Source of the DNA: Slackia heliotrinireducens DSM 20476
GTDB taxonomy: Bacteria; Actinomycetota; Coriobacteriia; Coriobacteriales; Eggerthellaceae
NCBI RefSeq assembly: GCF_000023885.1
Contig: NC_013165.1
Location: forward strand, 2,418,001 to 2,482,000
DNA: 64,000 nucleotides
Direction of reading: 5' to 3'
Positions 18,965-27,651 of the stretch are shown here, one piece after another (position 1 is the first letter of the stretch; each line of letters starts with the position of its first letter). The notes under the pieces were generated by a model. That model was not told the DNA's origin and searched no databases. It saw nothing but the letters and a program-made list of their open reading frames with translations. A program made the position numbers and the translations under genes.

Positions 18965-19007
18965 AAGCGCACGTGGCGGCCGCCGGCCGCGCAGCCCCAA
19001 ACATGCG

Positions 19008-19040
19008 AAGCGCCCTCCCCGTCATGAGGAGGGCGCTTTT
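19008..19040. terminator. Bidirectional terminator between rhomboid and zinc-ribbon genes
   Basis: Stem AAGCGCCCTCC / GGAGGGCGCTT with TTTTG on the plus strand. It lies between convergent genes ending at 18964 (+) and 19067 (-). Confidence 0.85.
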
Positions 19041-19066
19041 GTGTTCCCTACGGCACGGCCCGACGG

Positions 19067-20269
19067 CTACCACTCGGTCGCGATGTCGGTTATCAGCCCG
19101 CTCTCGCCGATGGTCAGGTACACCGTGATGGTGTTGTCGGGTCCGTCGGCCTGCATTTGGGCCCATTGGTCGGCACTCACCATCGACTGCGTTGCCCAGA
19201 ACCGCACCGTCGCCTTGACCACGTTGTCGGGTTGGCCCTCGGTGGTAAGCTCCACGCTGTCGGCGTTCGGCGCGGCGCCCAGGTACAGCGGACCTTCGAA
19301 GTCGAACGCCCACGATGCGTTGGAGCCGGGCTCGATGTAGGCCATCCAGGGGTCGCCCTCCACGATTGTCATGGTGCCGGACTCGTCCAGACTCCACTGG
19401 CTGAAGAACGACCAGCAGAAGTCGGATGCCACCTTGATCATGGCTTCGTCGTCCAACCCGCTTTCGGCAGGCTCGGGTTCAACCGTTTTTTCGGGCTCGG
19501 TTTTCTCTTCGGCTTCGGGCTCGGGTGCCTCCTCGGCTGCAGGCTTCGAATCTGCAGCGCGATGCGTCCAATACATCGCCGCCATCTTCAGGTCTTCCAG
19601 CTGCCCTTCGGAAAGCAGCCCCTCGTCAACGGCTTTCTGGGCCCATTCCAACGCCGCATCGAGCTCGTCATCCCGCACGCCGTCGGGATCAGCCTCTATC
19701 AATCGGACGTTCATTTCGTTTTCCACGCCGGAAATGGCCGATTCGCCGTCGGCATCTTCGGTATCGTAGGAAATCCCACCCTTCTTATCGACAGACACCA
19801 CGGCCACGTCATCGGGCACGTCGTACATTTCGCCACCTGCGGCGATCGGAGATGCCGGAACGCTCACCTTGTATTCACCTGGCTCCAAATTGACAGAAGC
19901 GGGTTCGTCGGTCGTAGCGAACAGCTCTTGGTCCACCTTGTCGCCCTCGGCGGTTCGGCCCTTGACGCACACGGGCACCGGCGACCCTTCGCCATCAAGG
20001 CCGTCGGCTTCAACAGCGATGTTGATGGCCGCCTCCTCTACCTCCGCGCCGGATCCGCGAGTCAGAGCGAAAACACCGATGCCCGCGATGAGCGCCACGG
20101 CTGCGACGGCCGCTATGACGATCGGCACCTTGGACTTCTTCGGTGCGGCTGGAGCCATCTGCTGTGCCTGGGAAATTCCGGGGGTCTGAGCTGCGCCTGT
20201 CGGCGCACCGCAATTGTTGCAGAATCTCACGTTGTCGGGAATCTGGTTTCCGCACTGCTGGCAATACAT
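19067..20269 (-). CDS. Zinc-ribbon membrane-anchored protein
   Basis: 400 residues starting MYCQQCGNQIPDNVRFCNNC, a double CxxC zinc-ribbon (zinc_ribbon_2 type). A Pro/Ala linker and one transmembrane helix (VPIVIAAVAAVALIAGIGVF, about residues 50-70) follow. The remainder is extracellular: a beta-rich domain, then a Glu/Pro-rich linker (EEAPEPEAEEKTEPEKTVEP) and a C-terminal region resembling NTF2/SnoaL-like folds. I infer a surface or envelope-sensing role; the function is unknown. The start is set by AAGGGACGGAT directly upstream; the longer frame to 20383 has none. Confidence 0.85.
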   Translation of the reverse strand: MYCQQCGNQIPDNVRFCNNCGAPTGAAQTPGISQAQQMAPAAPKKSKVPIVIAAVAAVALIAGIGVFALTRGSGAEVEEAAINIAVEADGLDGEGSPVPVCVKGRTAEGDKVDQELFATTDEPASVNLEPGEYKVSVPASPIAAGGEMYDVPDDVAVVSVDKKGGISYDTEDADGESAISGVENEMNVRLIEADPDGVRDDELDAALEWAQKAVDEGLLSEGQLEDLKMAAMYWTHRAADSKPAAEEAPEPEAEEKTEPEKTVEPEPAESGLDDEAMIKVASDFCWSFFSQWSLDESGTMTIVEGDPWMAYIEPGSNASWAFDFEGPLYLGAAPNADSVELTTEGQPDNVVKATVRFWATQSMVSADQWAQMQADGPDNTITVYLTIGESGLITDIATEW

Positions 20270-20381
20270 ATCCGTCCCTTCTCCAATACGGTTCCCATAA
20301 CGATTATACGGGCTTGATTCGCAATGGGTTGCACAACTTCGGCGGCATGGGGCGCGACAGCAGGCAACGTGCCGCAGCAAC

Positions 20382-20410
20382 AAAAAAGCCGCCCCGAAGG
20401 ACGGCTTTCT
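20382..20410 (-). terminator. Terminator of the rplM-rpsI operon
   Basis: On the minus strand, stem AAGCCG / CGGCTT with inner CC/GG pairing is followed by TTTTTTG. It starts 23 bases after the rpsI stop. Confidence 0.9.
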
Positions 20411-20432
20411 TGTAGTCTTTGGAACTCGAAGC

Positions 20433-20825
20433 TTAGCGCTTGGAGAACTGCGGACGCTTGCGGGCCTTCTTCAGACCGTACTTCTTGCGCTCGACCATAC
20501 GAGGGTCGCGGGTCAGGAAGCCAGCCTTCTTGAGCTCGGGACGATACTCGCCGGCCTCGAGCAGCGCACGGCTGATGCCGTGACGCAGAGCGCCAGCCTG
20601 TCCGGAAATTCCGCCGCCATTGCAACGAGCGATGACGTCGAAATGACCCATGGTGTCGGTTACCTTGAACGGTGCCATGGCGTAATCAACCAGGGCTTCG
20701 CGGCCGAAGTACTGGGCAGCTTCACGGCCGTTGACCGTGACCTTGCCGGTGCCGGGGACCAAGCGGACGCGAGCAACGGCGTTCTTGCGACGGCCAGTGC
20801 CGTAGTAAATTGCTTCACCTGCCAT
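20433..20825 (-). CDS. rpsI: 30S ribosomal protein S9
   Basis: 130 residues, full length, with the family start [16 protein letters not shown], the [19 protein letters not shown] core and the conserved C-terminal tail [12 protein letters not shown] that reaches the P-site tRNA. Two bases separate it from rplM, the standard rplM-rpsI operon. Confidence 0.98.
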   Translation of the reverse strand: MAGEAIYYGTGRRKNAVARVRLVPGTGKVTVNGREAAQYFGREALVDYAMAPFKVTDTMGHFDVIARCNGGGISGQAGALRHGISRALLEAGEYRPELKKAGFLTRDPRMVERKKYGLKKARKRPQFSKR

Positions 20826-20827
20826 TG

Positions 20828-21265
20828 TTACAACTCCTCAATCTTGATCTCACGGGGCTTCTGAGCCTGATGCGGATGATCAGGACCAACGTACACCTTC
20901 AGCTTCAAACCCTGCTTGCGGCCCAGAGTGTTCTTGGGCAGCATGCCCTTGACGGCATGCTCGATAACGCGCTCAGGATGCTTCTCCATGGCCTCGGTGA
21001 AGGTTTCCTTCTTCAGTCCGCCCGGATGGCCGGAATGACGATAGTATTCCTTGTTAGCGGCCTTGGTACCGGTCACCTTGATCTTGTCAGCATTCACGAT
21101 GATGACAAAGTCGCCGGTGTCGATATGCGGGGTATACGTCGGCTTGTGCTTGCCCTTGAGAATCATGGCAGCCTTAGCAGCAACGCGACCCAGAACCTGG
21201 TCGGTGGCGTCGATGACGAACCACTCGCGCTCAACCTCACTCGGCTTTGCGTAATACGTTTTCAC
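20828..21265 (-). CDS. rplM: 50S ribosomal protein L13
   Basis: 145 residues, full length. Conserved blocks are [33 protein letters not shown] and [15 protein letters not shown]. It is the first gene of the rplM-rpsI operon, with AGGATATCGTG just upstream of the ATG. I did not recognise an autoregulatory leader in the gap upstream. Confidence 0.98.
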   Translation of the reverse strand: MKTYYAKPSEVEREWFVIDATDQVLGRVAAKAAMILKGKHKPTYTPHIDTGDFVIIVNADKIKVTGTKAANKEYYRHSGHPGGLKKETFTEAMEKHPERVIEHAVKGMLPKNTLGRKQGLKLKVYVGPDHPHQAQKPREIKIEEL

Positions 21266-21590
21266 GATATCCTCCGTTTACATGTTCATAATCAATAGTG
21301 CCGCTCTCGAACTGTTCAGGTCCCACCCCGAACCGGTTTTCCGGGCCTGGACTCCCTTCCGACCGTGTCCGATTCACAGCAATTTCCGGGGCTATTGAAA
21401 GCGAACTTTTGCAGTATATGAAGGAAATCGCCCAACGTCAACAAGGGTTTTCGTCCCTTGGCGAAGCGACCACACAATTCCCACGTATTCGCGCAGGCAT
21501 CTCGCCTGAACAAACCCCGGCAATGCCGTGCAGGGCATCGGCGCGAAGCGGCTAAGCGGTACGCAATCTGTTTCTCATATGGTGGCAATG
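21266..21590. other. Gap between divergent rplM and the argC control region
   Basis: No supported gene. It must contain the rplM promoter on the minus strand. Short open frames here (for example 21298-21555 and its antisense) have no ribosome site and no recognisable product. Confidence 0.5.
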
Positions 21591-21604
21591 TGTATATTTA
21601 TGCA
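21591..21604. promoter_or_regulatory. Candidate ARG box (ArgR operator) upstream of argC
   Basis: TGTATATTTATGCA fits the ArgR operator architecture TGNAT-N4-ATNCA with an AT-only centre (E. coli TGAAT-WWWW-ATTCA). It lies just ahead of a candidate promoter, TTTTCA (21608-21613) and TATAAC (21630-21635). A second half-like match, ATTTATGCA, is at 21648-21656. Recognition by ArgR is inferred. Confidence 0.5.
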
Positions 21605-21662
21605 TGGTTTTCAATCTTTTTATCATTTTTATAACATTGAGATTAGAATTTATGCACTAAAC

Positions 21663-21699
21663 ATAAGACCGCGCACGATCGATCGGGACGCGGTCTTAT
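21663..21699 (+). terminator. Hairpin in the argC leader (possible attenuator)
   Basis: ATAAGACCGCG pairs with CGCGGTCTTAT around a 15-base loop containing GATCGATC. It lies downstream of the candidate promoter and 117 bases before argC. The tract after it (ATAGTTAAG) is poor in U, so intrinsic termination is uncertain. Confidence 0.5.
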
Positions 21700-21815
21700 A
21701 TAGTTAAGGGCGCAGAAACCGCCGCTTAGAGGCAAAGTCCGTGTTTCCGCAGTTCGCATTCGGGAAAACGGGTACCATGCCGTAAGCGGATAAACCTATG
21801 AAAGAGAGGATGCAC

Positions 21816-22886
21816 ATGGTAAAAGCAGCGGTCATCGGTGGCGCAGGATACGCAGGCGCCGAACTGGTTAGGCTGATTGCCCGACATCCCGAATTCGAAC
21901 TGATCGCCGTCACGTCCGACGCCGACGCAGGCAACCCCATCGCCGACACGTATCCGGCGCTTCTGGGCGTCGAGCCCGCCTGCTTCACGCCGCACGACGA
22001 CCCGGCCGTGCTTGATTGCGACGTGGCGTTTCTGGCCGTGCCCCATACCGCGGGCATGCATCACGCGGCGCGCCTTGTTGCCGCAGGCGTCACGGTGGTC
22101 GACCTGTCGGCCGACTTCCGTCTTCCCCAGGATGTGTACGAAGCGGCCTACAACGTGGAACATACCGCCGCTGACCTGCTTGAAGGCGCGGCGTACGGAC
22201 AGCCCGAACTTAACCATGCGGCGCTGGACGCGCTGGCTGCCAAGCATGCGGAAGGAGAGCCCGTGGTGGTAGGCTGCGCAGGCTGCTACCCCACCGCCGT
22301 CTCGCTGGCCGCGGTGCCTGCCGTTCGTGCGGGCCTGGTTTCCGGCACGGTGATCGCCGACTGCATTTCCGGCATCTCGGGCGCCGGCAAGAAGCCCACC
22401 TACAAGACGCACTACTGTTCGGCCAACGAGGACGCCCAGGCCTACGGCCTGCCTCTGCACCGCCACGCCCCCGAAATGGACATGGAGCTTGAAATGGCCT
22501 GGTCCCAGGGCGAAAACGAAGGTGCTGCGCCGAAGATCCTGTTCACGCCCCATCTGGCGCCGCTGGCACGCGGCATGGTGGCCACGCTGCACCTGCCCGT
22601 CACCACCGAGGATGTGGACTGGCAGAAACTCTATGAGGATGCCTACGCGGGCAACCCCTTCGTCCACGTGCTGCCCGCAGGCAAAAGCCCGCGCACCTCG
22701 AGCGTCGCAGGCACGAACAACGCGCACATCGGCGTGTTCCCGAACCGCGGCAACGGGTACGTCACGGTAATAAGCACCATCGACAACCTGGGCAAAGGCG
22801 CTGCGGCGCAGGCCATCCAGTGCGCCAACATCATCTTCGGCTTCGACGAGACCGCCGGTCTGGAAGGCATGGCGAGGGCCCTGTGA
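21816..22886 (+). CDS. argC: N-acetyl-gamma-glutamyl-phosphate reductase
   Basis: 356 residues; NADPH-dependent third step of arginine synthesis. The Rossmann start VKAAVIGGAGYAGAELVRLI, the active-site Cys in VGCAGCYPTAV and the C-terminal HIGVFPNRGNGYVTVIS are present. GAGAGGA seven bases upstream supports ATG 21816; in-frame ATGs at 21798 and 21810 are alternatives. It is the first gene of argCJBD and its stop overlaps the argJ GTG, indicating translational coupling. Confidence 0.96.
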   Translation: MVKAAVIGGAGYAGAELVRLIARHPEFELIAVTSDADAGNPIADTYPALLGVEPACFTPHDDPAVLDCDVAFLAVPHTAGMHHAARLVAAGVTVVDLSADFRLPQDVYEAAYNVEHTAADLLEGAAYGQPELNHAALDALAAKHAEGEPVVVGCAGCYPTAVSLAAVPAVRAGLVSGTVIADCISGISGAGKKPTYKTHYCSANEDAQAYGLPLHRHAPEMDMELEMAWSQGENEGAAPKILFTPHLAPLARGMVATLHLPVTTEDVDWQKLYEDAYAGNPFVHVLPAGKSPRTSSVAGTNNAHIGVFPNRGNGYVTVISTIDNLGKGAAAQAIQCANIIFGFDETAGLEGMARAL

Positions 22887-24181
22887 GTTACTCCACCGAC
22901 TTTTTCGACATTTCCGGGCTGGCGCTGGAGCCGCCGGCCCTCGACGATTTCGCCGTCATCGAACGCGGCGGCGTGACCAGTGCCCAGGGATTCAAGGCAT
23001 GCGGTGTGGCTGGATGCTTCCGCCCCGCCACGCCCGATCGCCTCGACCTGGCCATTGTGGCAAGCGATGCGCCCGCCCGCTGCGCCGGAACCTTCACGAA
23101 GAACGAGTTTTACGCCGCACCCGTAGCCGTAAGCCGCGAACATTCCGCGCAGGGCTGCGCCAAAGGTGTGGTCATCAACTCCGGCACCGCCAACGCGGCC
23201 ACCGGCACCGTGGGTATGGACAACGCACGGCGCATGGCCGCCATCGGAGCCGAGGCCCTGGGGTGCGCGACCGAGGAAGTGCTCATCGCGTCCACCGGCG
23301 TCATCGGCCGCCACATGGACATGGGCAAGCTCGAAGCCGCCATCCGCGCGGCTGCGCCCAAGCTTTCCGCAGATGCCGGGCACGATGCGGCCGTCGCTAT
23401 CCTGACCACGGACACCCATGCCAAGGAATTTGCCGTCAGCTGGACCACCGCCGACCCTGCCTATGACAAAGCCACGTTCACCGTGGGCGGCATGGCCAAA
23501 GGCGCCGGTATGATCATGCCGAACATGGCAACCATGATCTCGGTCATCACCACCGATGCGCCGCTAGGCCAGACCTGCTGCCAGCAGGCACTTTCCGCAG
23601 CAGTCGACGGGAGCTTCAACAAGGTGACTGTGGACGGCGACACGTCCACCAACGACACCTGCCTGTTGATGGCAAACGGAGCCGCCGCCGCAGGCGCGCC
23701 GTGGATCGAACCCGGCAGCATCGCCGCCGACGAGTGCGCCGCAGCCGTCGCCTACGTCTGCACTACCATCGCCCGCGCGATGGCCGCCGACGGCGAGGGC
23801 GCCACGAAGCTTCTGACCGTGCATATCGCGGGCGCCGCAAACGATGCCGAAGCCGAAACCGCCGCGCGCACCGTGGCGAACTCCATGCTGGTCAAGACCG
23901 CAATTTTCGGACACGACGCCAACTGGGGACGCATCGCCGCCGCCATCGGGCGCTCCGGCGTGCGCATGCGACAGGAAAACATGGACATCGACCTTATGGG
24001 TGTCAACGTCCTGAAGGCCGGTCTGCCCGTTCCCTTCGACGAGGACGACATGCTGGTCCGCTTCGAAGCCCCGGAGATCGTCATCGACGCCGATCTGGGA
24101 GAAGGCGAAGGCGAATCCACCATCTGGTCGTGCGATTTGACCTTCGATTACGTGCACATCAACGGCGACTACCGCAGCTAG
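22883..24181 (+). CDS. argJ: Bifunctional glutamate N-acetyltransferase / amino-acid acetyltransferase
   Basis: 432 residues, starting at a GTG that overlaps the argC stop. ArgJ self-cleaves at an Ala-Thr bond, and the site is seen in KGAGMIMPNMATMI (about residue 216), giving alpha and beta chains with Thr as nucleophile. VDGDTSTNDTC and the C-terminal region are intact. It recycles acetyl from N-acetylornithine to glutamate, so a separate argE and possibly argA are not needed. Other catalytic residues agree with the family. Confidence 0.96.
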   Translation: MSYSTDFFDISGLALEPPALDDFAVIERGGVTSAQGFKACGVAGCFRPATPDRLDLAIVASDAPARCAGTFTKNEFYAAPVAVSREHSAQGCAKGVVINSGTANAATGTVGMDNARRMAAIGAEALGCATEEVLIASTGVIGRHMDMGKLEAAIRAAAPKLSADAGHDAAVAILTTDTHAKEFAVSWTTADPAYDKATFTVGGMAKGAGMIMPNMATMISVITTDAPLGQTCCQQALSAAVDGSFNKVTVDGDTSTNDTCLLMANGAAAAGAPWIEPGSIAADECAAAVAYVCTTIARAMAADGEGATKLLTVHIAGAANDAEAETAARTVANSMLVKTAIFGHDANWGRIAAAIGRSGVRMRQENMDIDLMGVNVLKAGLPVPFDEDDMLVRFEAPEIVIDADLGEGEGESTIWSCDLTFDYVHINGDYRS

Positions 24182-24217
24182 CCGCGCAACCGTCGACTCA
24201 ACCGTTAGGAACACTTC

Positions 24218-25210
24218 ATGAAATACACTTCCGACTTCCGCCAGATCCTGGAAACCCAGGGCGCCGAAACGCTCATCGAGGCGCTGCCCTGGTTCAAGGA
24301 CGTCACCGGCAAAACCGTCGTCATCAAATACGGCGGCGCGGCCATGGAGGACCCCGAGCTCATGGATTCGGTCATGACCGACATCCTGCTGCTGAAGATC
24401 ATCGGCGTGCGCCCCGTCATCATTCACGGCGGCGGCAAAGCCATCAACCGCATGCTGGACAAGCTCAACGTCCCCGTGAAGTTCGAAAACGGCCTGCGCG
24501 TGACCGACGACGCCACCATGGACGTGGTGAAGATGGTGCTCACCGGCGACGTGAACGACCAGCTGGTACGCGCCGTCAACAAGCACGGCAACCTGGCCGT
24601 GGGCCTTTCGGGCTCCGACGCCGGCACGCTGAAGGCCGTGCAGAAGGATCCGGCTTTAGGCCGCGTGGGCAAGGTCTCCGAGATCGACCCCAGCTACCTG
24701 AACGACCTCATCAACGCGGACTACATTCCGATCATCGCAAGCATCGCAGCCAGCGCCGACGATGACGGCGTCTACAACATCAACGCCGACGAGGCCGCGG
24801 GCGACATCGCTTCCGCCATCGGCGCCCACAAGATCATGTTCCTGACGGACGTGAACGGCCTGTACGAGAACTACCCCGACCCCGACACGCTCATCGCGTG
24901 GATGACCCAAGAGGAAGCCGAAGAGCTCATCGCTTCCGGCAAGATCGCCAGCGGCATGATTCCCAAGATCAACGCCGCGCTGCACGCCCTTAAAGGCGGT
25001 GTGCCCCGCGCCCACATCCTGAACGGCAAAATTCCCCACGCTATCCTGCTCGAAATGCTCACCGACTCGGGCATCGGCACCATGATCCGACGCGCAGACA
25101 GCGCCGATCAGCTGGAACGCCACCCGCTGGACCGCTTCACCAAGCGCCTGTCCGAAAACCTGTCCATCGACCCCGAGGGCGACGAATACGAATTCGAAAT
25201 CGTCCACTAA
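24218..25210 (+). CDS. argB: Acetylglutamate kinase
   Basis: 330 residues; phosphorylates N-acetylglutamate. Motifs are VVIKYGGAAM, PVIIHGGGKAIN (substrate loop) and DEAAGDIASAIGAHKIMFLTDV near the nucleotide site. The N-terminal extension (YTSDFRQILETQGAETLIEA) resembles the helix found in arginine-inhibited forms, so feedback control by arginine is likely but inferred. A 30-residue C-terminal tail (ADSADQLERHPLDRF onward) extends beyond the usual length. It starts 36 bases after argJ. Confidence 0.95.
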   Translation: MKYTSDFRQILETQGAETLIEALPWFKDVTGKTVVIKYGGAAMEDPELMDSVMTDILLLKIIGVRPVIIHGGGKAINRMLDKLNVPVKFENGLRVTDDATMDVVKMVLTGDVNDQLVRAVNKHGNLAVGLSGSDAGTLKAVQKDPALGRVGKVSEIDPSYLNDLINADYIPIIASIAASADDDGVYNINADEAAGDIASAIGAHKIMFLTDVNGLYENYPDPDTLIAWMTQEEAEELIASGKIASGMIPKINAALHALKGGVPRAHILNGKIPHAILLEMLTDSGIGTMIRRADSADQLERHPLDRFTKRLSENLSIDPEGDEYEFEIVH

Positions 25211-25231
25211 CCCACGCTGAGGAGACCACCT

Positions 25232-26440
25232 ATGACTCTTGAACATGAGCAGCAGCTCGAAAACGAATACGTAATGCCCACCTTCGTCCGCAAGCCCGTC
25301 GAGTTCGTCAGCGGCTCGGGCATGGAGCTTGTAGACGACAAGGGCAAAACCTATCTGGACTTCATCGGCGGCATCGGCGTGATCGCCATCGGGCACTGCA
25401 ACCCGGTGCTGGCGGATGCCCTCGCCGAGCAGGCCCACAAACTCATGCACGTCAGCAACTACTACTATGTCGAAGGCCGCGGCGACCTGTCGAAGAAGCT
25501 TTGCGACATGCTGAACCACGGCGCTGCCGAACCCGAGGTTTGGAAGACGTTCTACACGAACTCCGGCGCCGAATCCAACGAATGCGCCGTGAAGATCGCA
25601 CGCCTGCACGCCAAGAAGAACGGGCGCGGCGGCACCATCGTCACGCTGGAGGGCAGCTTCCACGGACGCACGCTGGCGACGTTGGCCGCCACGGCCCAGC
25701 CTGCCAAGCAGGAGGCGTTCCAACCGCTGCCTGCGGGGTTCGTCGCCACGCCGCCTAACGACGTCGCAGCGTTGGAAGCCCTGTTCGAGGCCCAAGGCAC
25801 CGACATCGCGGCCGTTCTCGTGGAGCCCATCCAGGGCGAAGGCGGCGTCAAGCCCCTCACCCAGGAGTTCATGCAGGCCGTGCGCGAACAGTGCACGAAG
25901 CACGGCGCGCTCATGATGTGCGACGAGGTCCAGACGGGCATCTACCGTTGCGGCACCCCCTACGCGTTCCAGAAGTTCGGCGTTGTGCCCGACGTGGTCA
26001 GCATGGCCAAGGGCATCGGCGGCGGCATGCCCATGGGAGCCTGCGCTGCCCGTGGCGAAATCGCCGACACTTTCTCGCCCGGCGACCATGGCACCACGTT
26101 CGGCGGCAGCTGCCTGGCAATCACGGCAGCAAACACGACGCTCGATTACATCCAGGAGCACGACATCGCCGCCAACATTGAGGAAACGGGTGCTTACCTG
26201 CGCGAACAGCTGGCAACCCTGCCCCATATGAAAGAAGTCCGCGGCATGGGCCTTATGGATGCCATCGAATTCGACGACACGGTGGATGCGCCGGCGTTGG
26301 TTCTGGCAGCCCTTGAAGCCGACCAGGGCCTGGTGCTCAATTACACCGGTCCCCACACCATGCGCTTCCTGCCGCCGCTGGTCTGCACCAAGGCGGATGT
26401 GGACGTCATGATCGCCCAGATGAAGGAGCTGCTCGGCTAA
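25232..26440 (+). CDS. argD: Acetylornithine aminotransferase (class III, PLP)
   Basis: 402 residues converting N-acetylglutamate semialdehyde to N-acetylornithine. Seen are [46 protein letters not shown] and the PLP lysine in [11 protein letters not shown] (about residue 258). GAGGAGACC lies upstream of the ATG, 22 bases after argB. argF, argG and argH are not in the window; a strong terminator closes the operon here. Confidence 0.95.
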   Translation: MTLEHEQQLENEYVMPTFVRKPVEFVSGSGMELVDDKGKTYLDFIGGIGVIAIGHCNPVLADALAEQAHKLMHVSNYYYVEGRGDLSKKLCDMLNHGAAEPEVWKTFYTNSGAESNECAVKIARLHAKKNGRGGTIVTLEGSFHGRTLATLAATAQPAKQEAFQPLPAGFVATPPNDVAALEALFEAQGTDIAAVLVEPIQGEGGVKPLTQEFMQAVREQCTKHGALMMCDEVQTGIYRCGTPYAFQKFGVVPDVVSMAKGIGGGMPMGACAARGEIADTFSPGDHGTTFGGSCLAITAANTTLDYIQEHDIAANIEETGAYLREQLATLPHMKEVRGMGLMDAIEFDDTVDAPALVLAALEADQGLVLNYTGPHTMRFLPPLVCTKADVDVMIAQMKELLG

Positions 26441-26495
26441 CCGCACTCCCCCATCGCCGAGCCGGCCTTCGCAAGGTTCGATTCAGGGTTCATCT

Positions 26496-26538
26496 CAGCC
26501 CCCGGATGCAAACAACCAAGCATCCGGGGGCTGTTTCT
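26496..26538 (+). terminator. Terminator after argD
   Basis: 14-bp perfect stem CAGCCCCCGGATGC / GCATCCGGGGGCTG followed by TTTCTTG. It ends the argCJBD transcript. Confidence 0.92.
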
Positions 26539-26636
26539 TGTCGCTAATACCACGTTGCTTTCAGCCGCCGCCAAGGCCGCAATCAAAACCGCCGGAACCC
26601 ATCTGTCGGGCAACTCGCAAAGAATCAGCCAGCATC

Positions 26637-27008
26637 ATGGTGGTGGTCTGCGGAACCAACCAAAGACCGAGCGCCATGCTCATGGCCACTGAGGCGAACG
26701 TGCGCCATACGCTCGTACCGCTGAAACCGACGAACAAACATGGAACGAAAACCTCATACCCGAAGTTCCGCAAAGCACTGCGTGACGACGGGTTCGTCAT
26801 GGTGGCGCCTGAGCTGTACATGCGCGTGGTGGCGAACCGGAAAGCGATTCGCAAGCACCTCAAACGAATGGCCGAAAAGCTGCCTGAAACGGACACCGTC
26901 GTGACGCTTTCCCTTACAGAAAAGCAGTGGGAGAAAATGGTGTATCTGGTGGGTGAAAAAAGCGATCAAGAACTGCTAGTGGGAGGAAAATCCCATGTCA
27001 TTCTATAG
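26637..27008 (+). pseudogene. Relic resembling type II CRISPR Cas2
   Basis: The C-terminal three quarters resembles type II Cas2: FRKALRDDGFVM, then SLTEKQWEKMVYLVGEK and the ending QELLVGGKSHVIL, comparable to S. thermophilus Cas2 (NFRKEL, VTEKQ, then IIGGKTKQEEIV). The N-terminal strand that should carry the metal-binding Asp (FDLP type) reads LVPLKP instead, and the residues before it match nothing I recognise. No cas1, cas9 or csn2 is adjacent; argD is upstream. I infer a dead or repurposed remnant. It ends exactly where the first 44-bp palindrome begins. Homology is by eye; the start is uncertain. Confidence 0.5.
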
Positions 27009-27237
27009 GTTTGACGGGTTCCTGATTTCAGGAACCCGTCAAACCTATTCGATTACGGTTAACGAAATGTTCTTTCCGCGTGATGGAGAACGTTCTATCA
27101 TTGCAATAAGATTCGACGAGTTGTACGAAAAGGCCAAAGAACGTACCTCGGACGCAAAGCAGGCGAAAAACGCCGCGCTGGCTTTGTTGGAAGCTGAAAA
27201 CGAGGTGAAACGATGGTACAAGATAACCAAGTTGTAA
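26995..27237 (+). CDS. Unknown 80-aa frame running through palindrome P1
   Basis: ATG 26995 has GGAGG eight bases upstream (GGGAGGAAAATCCC then ATG). The frame overlaps the cas2-like stop and reads through the palindrome (residues about 5-18, RFDGFLISGTRQTY). It then gives a charged helical region ending EAENEVKRWYKITKL. I do not recognise the family. The palindrome-coded part is unlikely to be ancestral, so the downstream 60 residues may be the remnant of a gene cut by the insertion, now fused to a new start. It overlaps the next small gene by 25 bases. Confidence 0.45.
   Translation: MSFYRFDGFLISGTRQTYSITVNEMFFPRDGERSIIAIRFDELYEKAKERTSDAKQAKNAALALLEAENEVKRWYKITKL
27005..27048. repeat. Palindrome P1 (44-bp perfect inverted repeat)
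   Basis: The core 36-mer at 27009-27044 is GTTTGACGGGTTCCTGA, then TT, then its exact reverse complement. ATAG/CTAT extends the pairing to 44 bp. No T-run follows, so it does not look like a terminator. It overlaps the cas2-like stop and lies inside the first codons of the 26995 frame. Confidence 0.95.
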
Positions 27238-27371
27238 GGGAGCCAGAAAAGGCCTCTGATTATACTATTGATGACCGCGATTATACATACGACCCCTACA
27301 AGCCAGATATGGGTCTTGATAAACAGACCCTGGCGTTGATTGAAGAGATCAAATCGGAAATCGATAAGTAG
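27213..27371 (+). CDS. Small acidic protein, 52 aa, unknown
   Basis: ATG 27213 is preceded by GAGGTGAAACG and overlaps the end of the 26995 frame, a coupled arrangement. The product (starting MVQDNQVVREPEKASDYTID) is acidic and rich in Tyr and Asp. It ends with the helix KQTLALIEEIKSEIDK. It could be the small partner of the preceding frame, for example an antitoxin-like or accessory protein, but nothing in the sequence proves that. A terminator follows immediately. Confidence 0.5.
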   Translation: MVQDNQVVREPEKASDYTIDDRDYTYDPYKPDMGLDKQTLALIEEIKSEIDK

Positions 27372-27373
27372 TT

Positions 27374-27396
27374 AGCCGCCCTCCGAGGCGGCTTCT
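27374..27396 (+). terminator. Terminator after the 27213 gene
   Basis: Stem AGCCGCC / GGCGGCT followed by TCTGTTT, directly abutting palindrome P2. Confidence 0.6.
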
Positions 27397-27432
27397 GTTT
27401 GACGGCTTCCTGATTTCAGGAAGCCGTCAAAC
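27397..27432. repeat. Palindrome P2 (36 bp)
   Basis: Same element as P1 with a matched pair of substitutions: left arm GTTTGACGGCTTCCTGA, right arm its exact complement. The G-to-C change in the left arm is compensated in the right arm, keeping 17 paired positions. Confidence 0.95.
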
Positions 27433-27570
27433 TCGCGCCCCCCTGCTCATGCCGGGCGCGAGCGTGATGGTCTGCCGCCTGGGCGAGATCTCGCCGTCCG
27501 CGCCCTCCAGCTCGGCGCGCACGACCGTGTAGTCCAGCCTCAGTATGCGGACGGTCTCGGGTATCTCCAT
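27427..27570 (-). pseudogene. 3'-truncated small (phage-like) gene ending in palindrome P2
   Basis: Starts at ATG 27570 after GGGAGGCGGA. It encodes MEIPETVRILRLDYTVVRAE and continues through a region ending TLAPGMSRGARV. The stop codon (27427-27429) is supplied by the edge of palindrome P2, so the original C-terminus is probably lost. The sequence suggests a small phage tail-region or similar protein, but I cannot name the family. It is the last gene of segment B. Confidence 0.45.
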
Positions 27571-27625
27571 TCCGCCTCCCTTCCTCTGAGGCGGCAGTAT
27601 GCGCGCGAGGTCACCCCGGCATAAG

Positions 27626-27651
27626 AAAAGCCCCGCCGGGGCGGGGCTTTT
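27626..27651. terminator. Bidirectional-looking terminator inside segment B
   Basis: AAAAGCCCCGCC / GGCGGGGCTTTT, a 12-bp perfect stem with A and T tracts on both sides. It overlaps the stop codon of the 27650 gene. Confidence 0.85.

Noticed and set aside
18127-19128. Alternative plus-strand frame over the rhomboid gene
   Set aside because: Arg/His/Pro-rich shadow of the real frame, which has intact rhomboid motifs.
26538-26636. Upstream extension of the cas2-like frame
   Set aside because: Its first codon lies within the argD terminator, there is no ribosome site and the encoded residues resemble nothing.
27005-27048. Library linker artefact (mate-pair adaptors are also palindromic)
   Set aside because: The four copies differ by compensated substitutions, and the sequence is not one of the common linkers I know. 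Raw reads would settle it.
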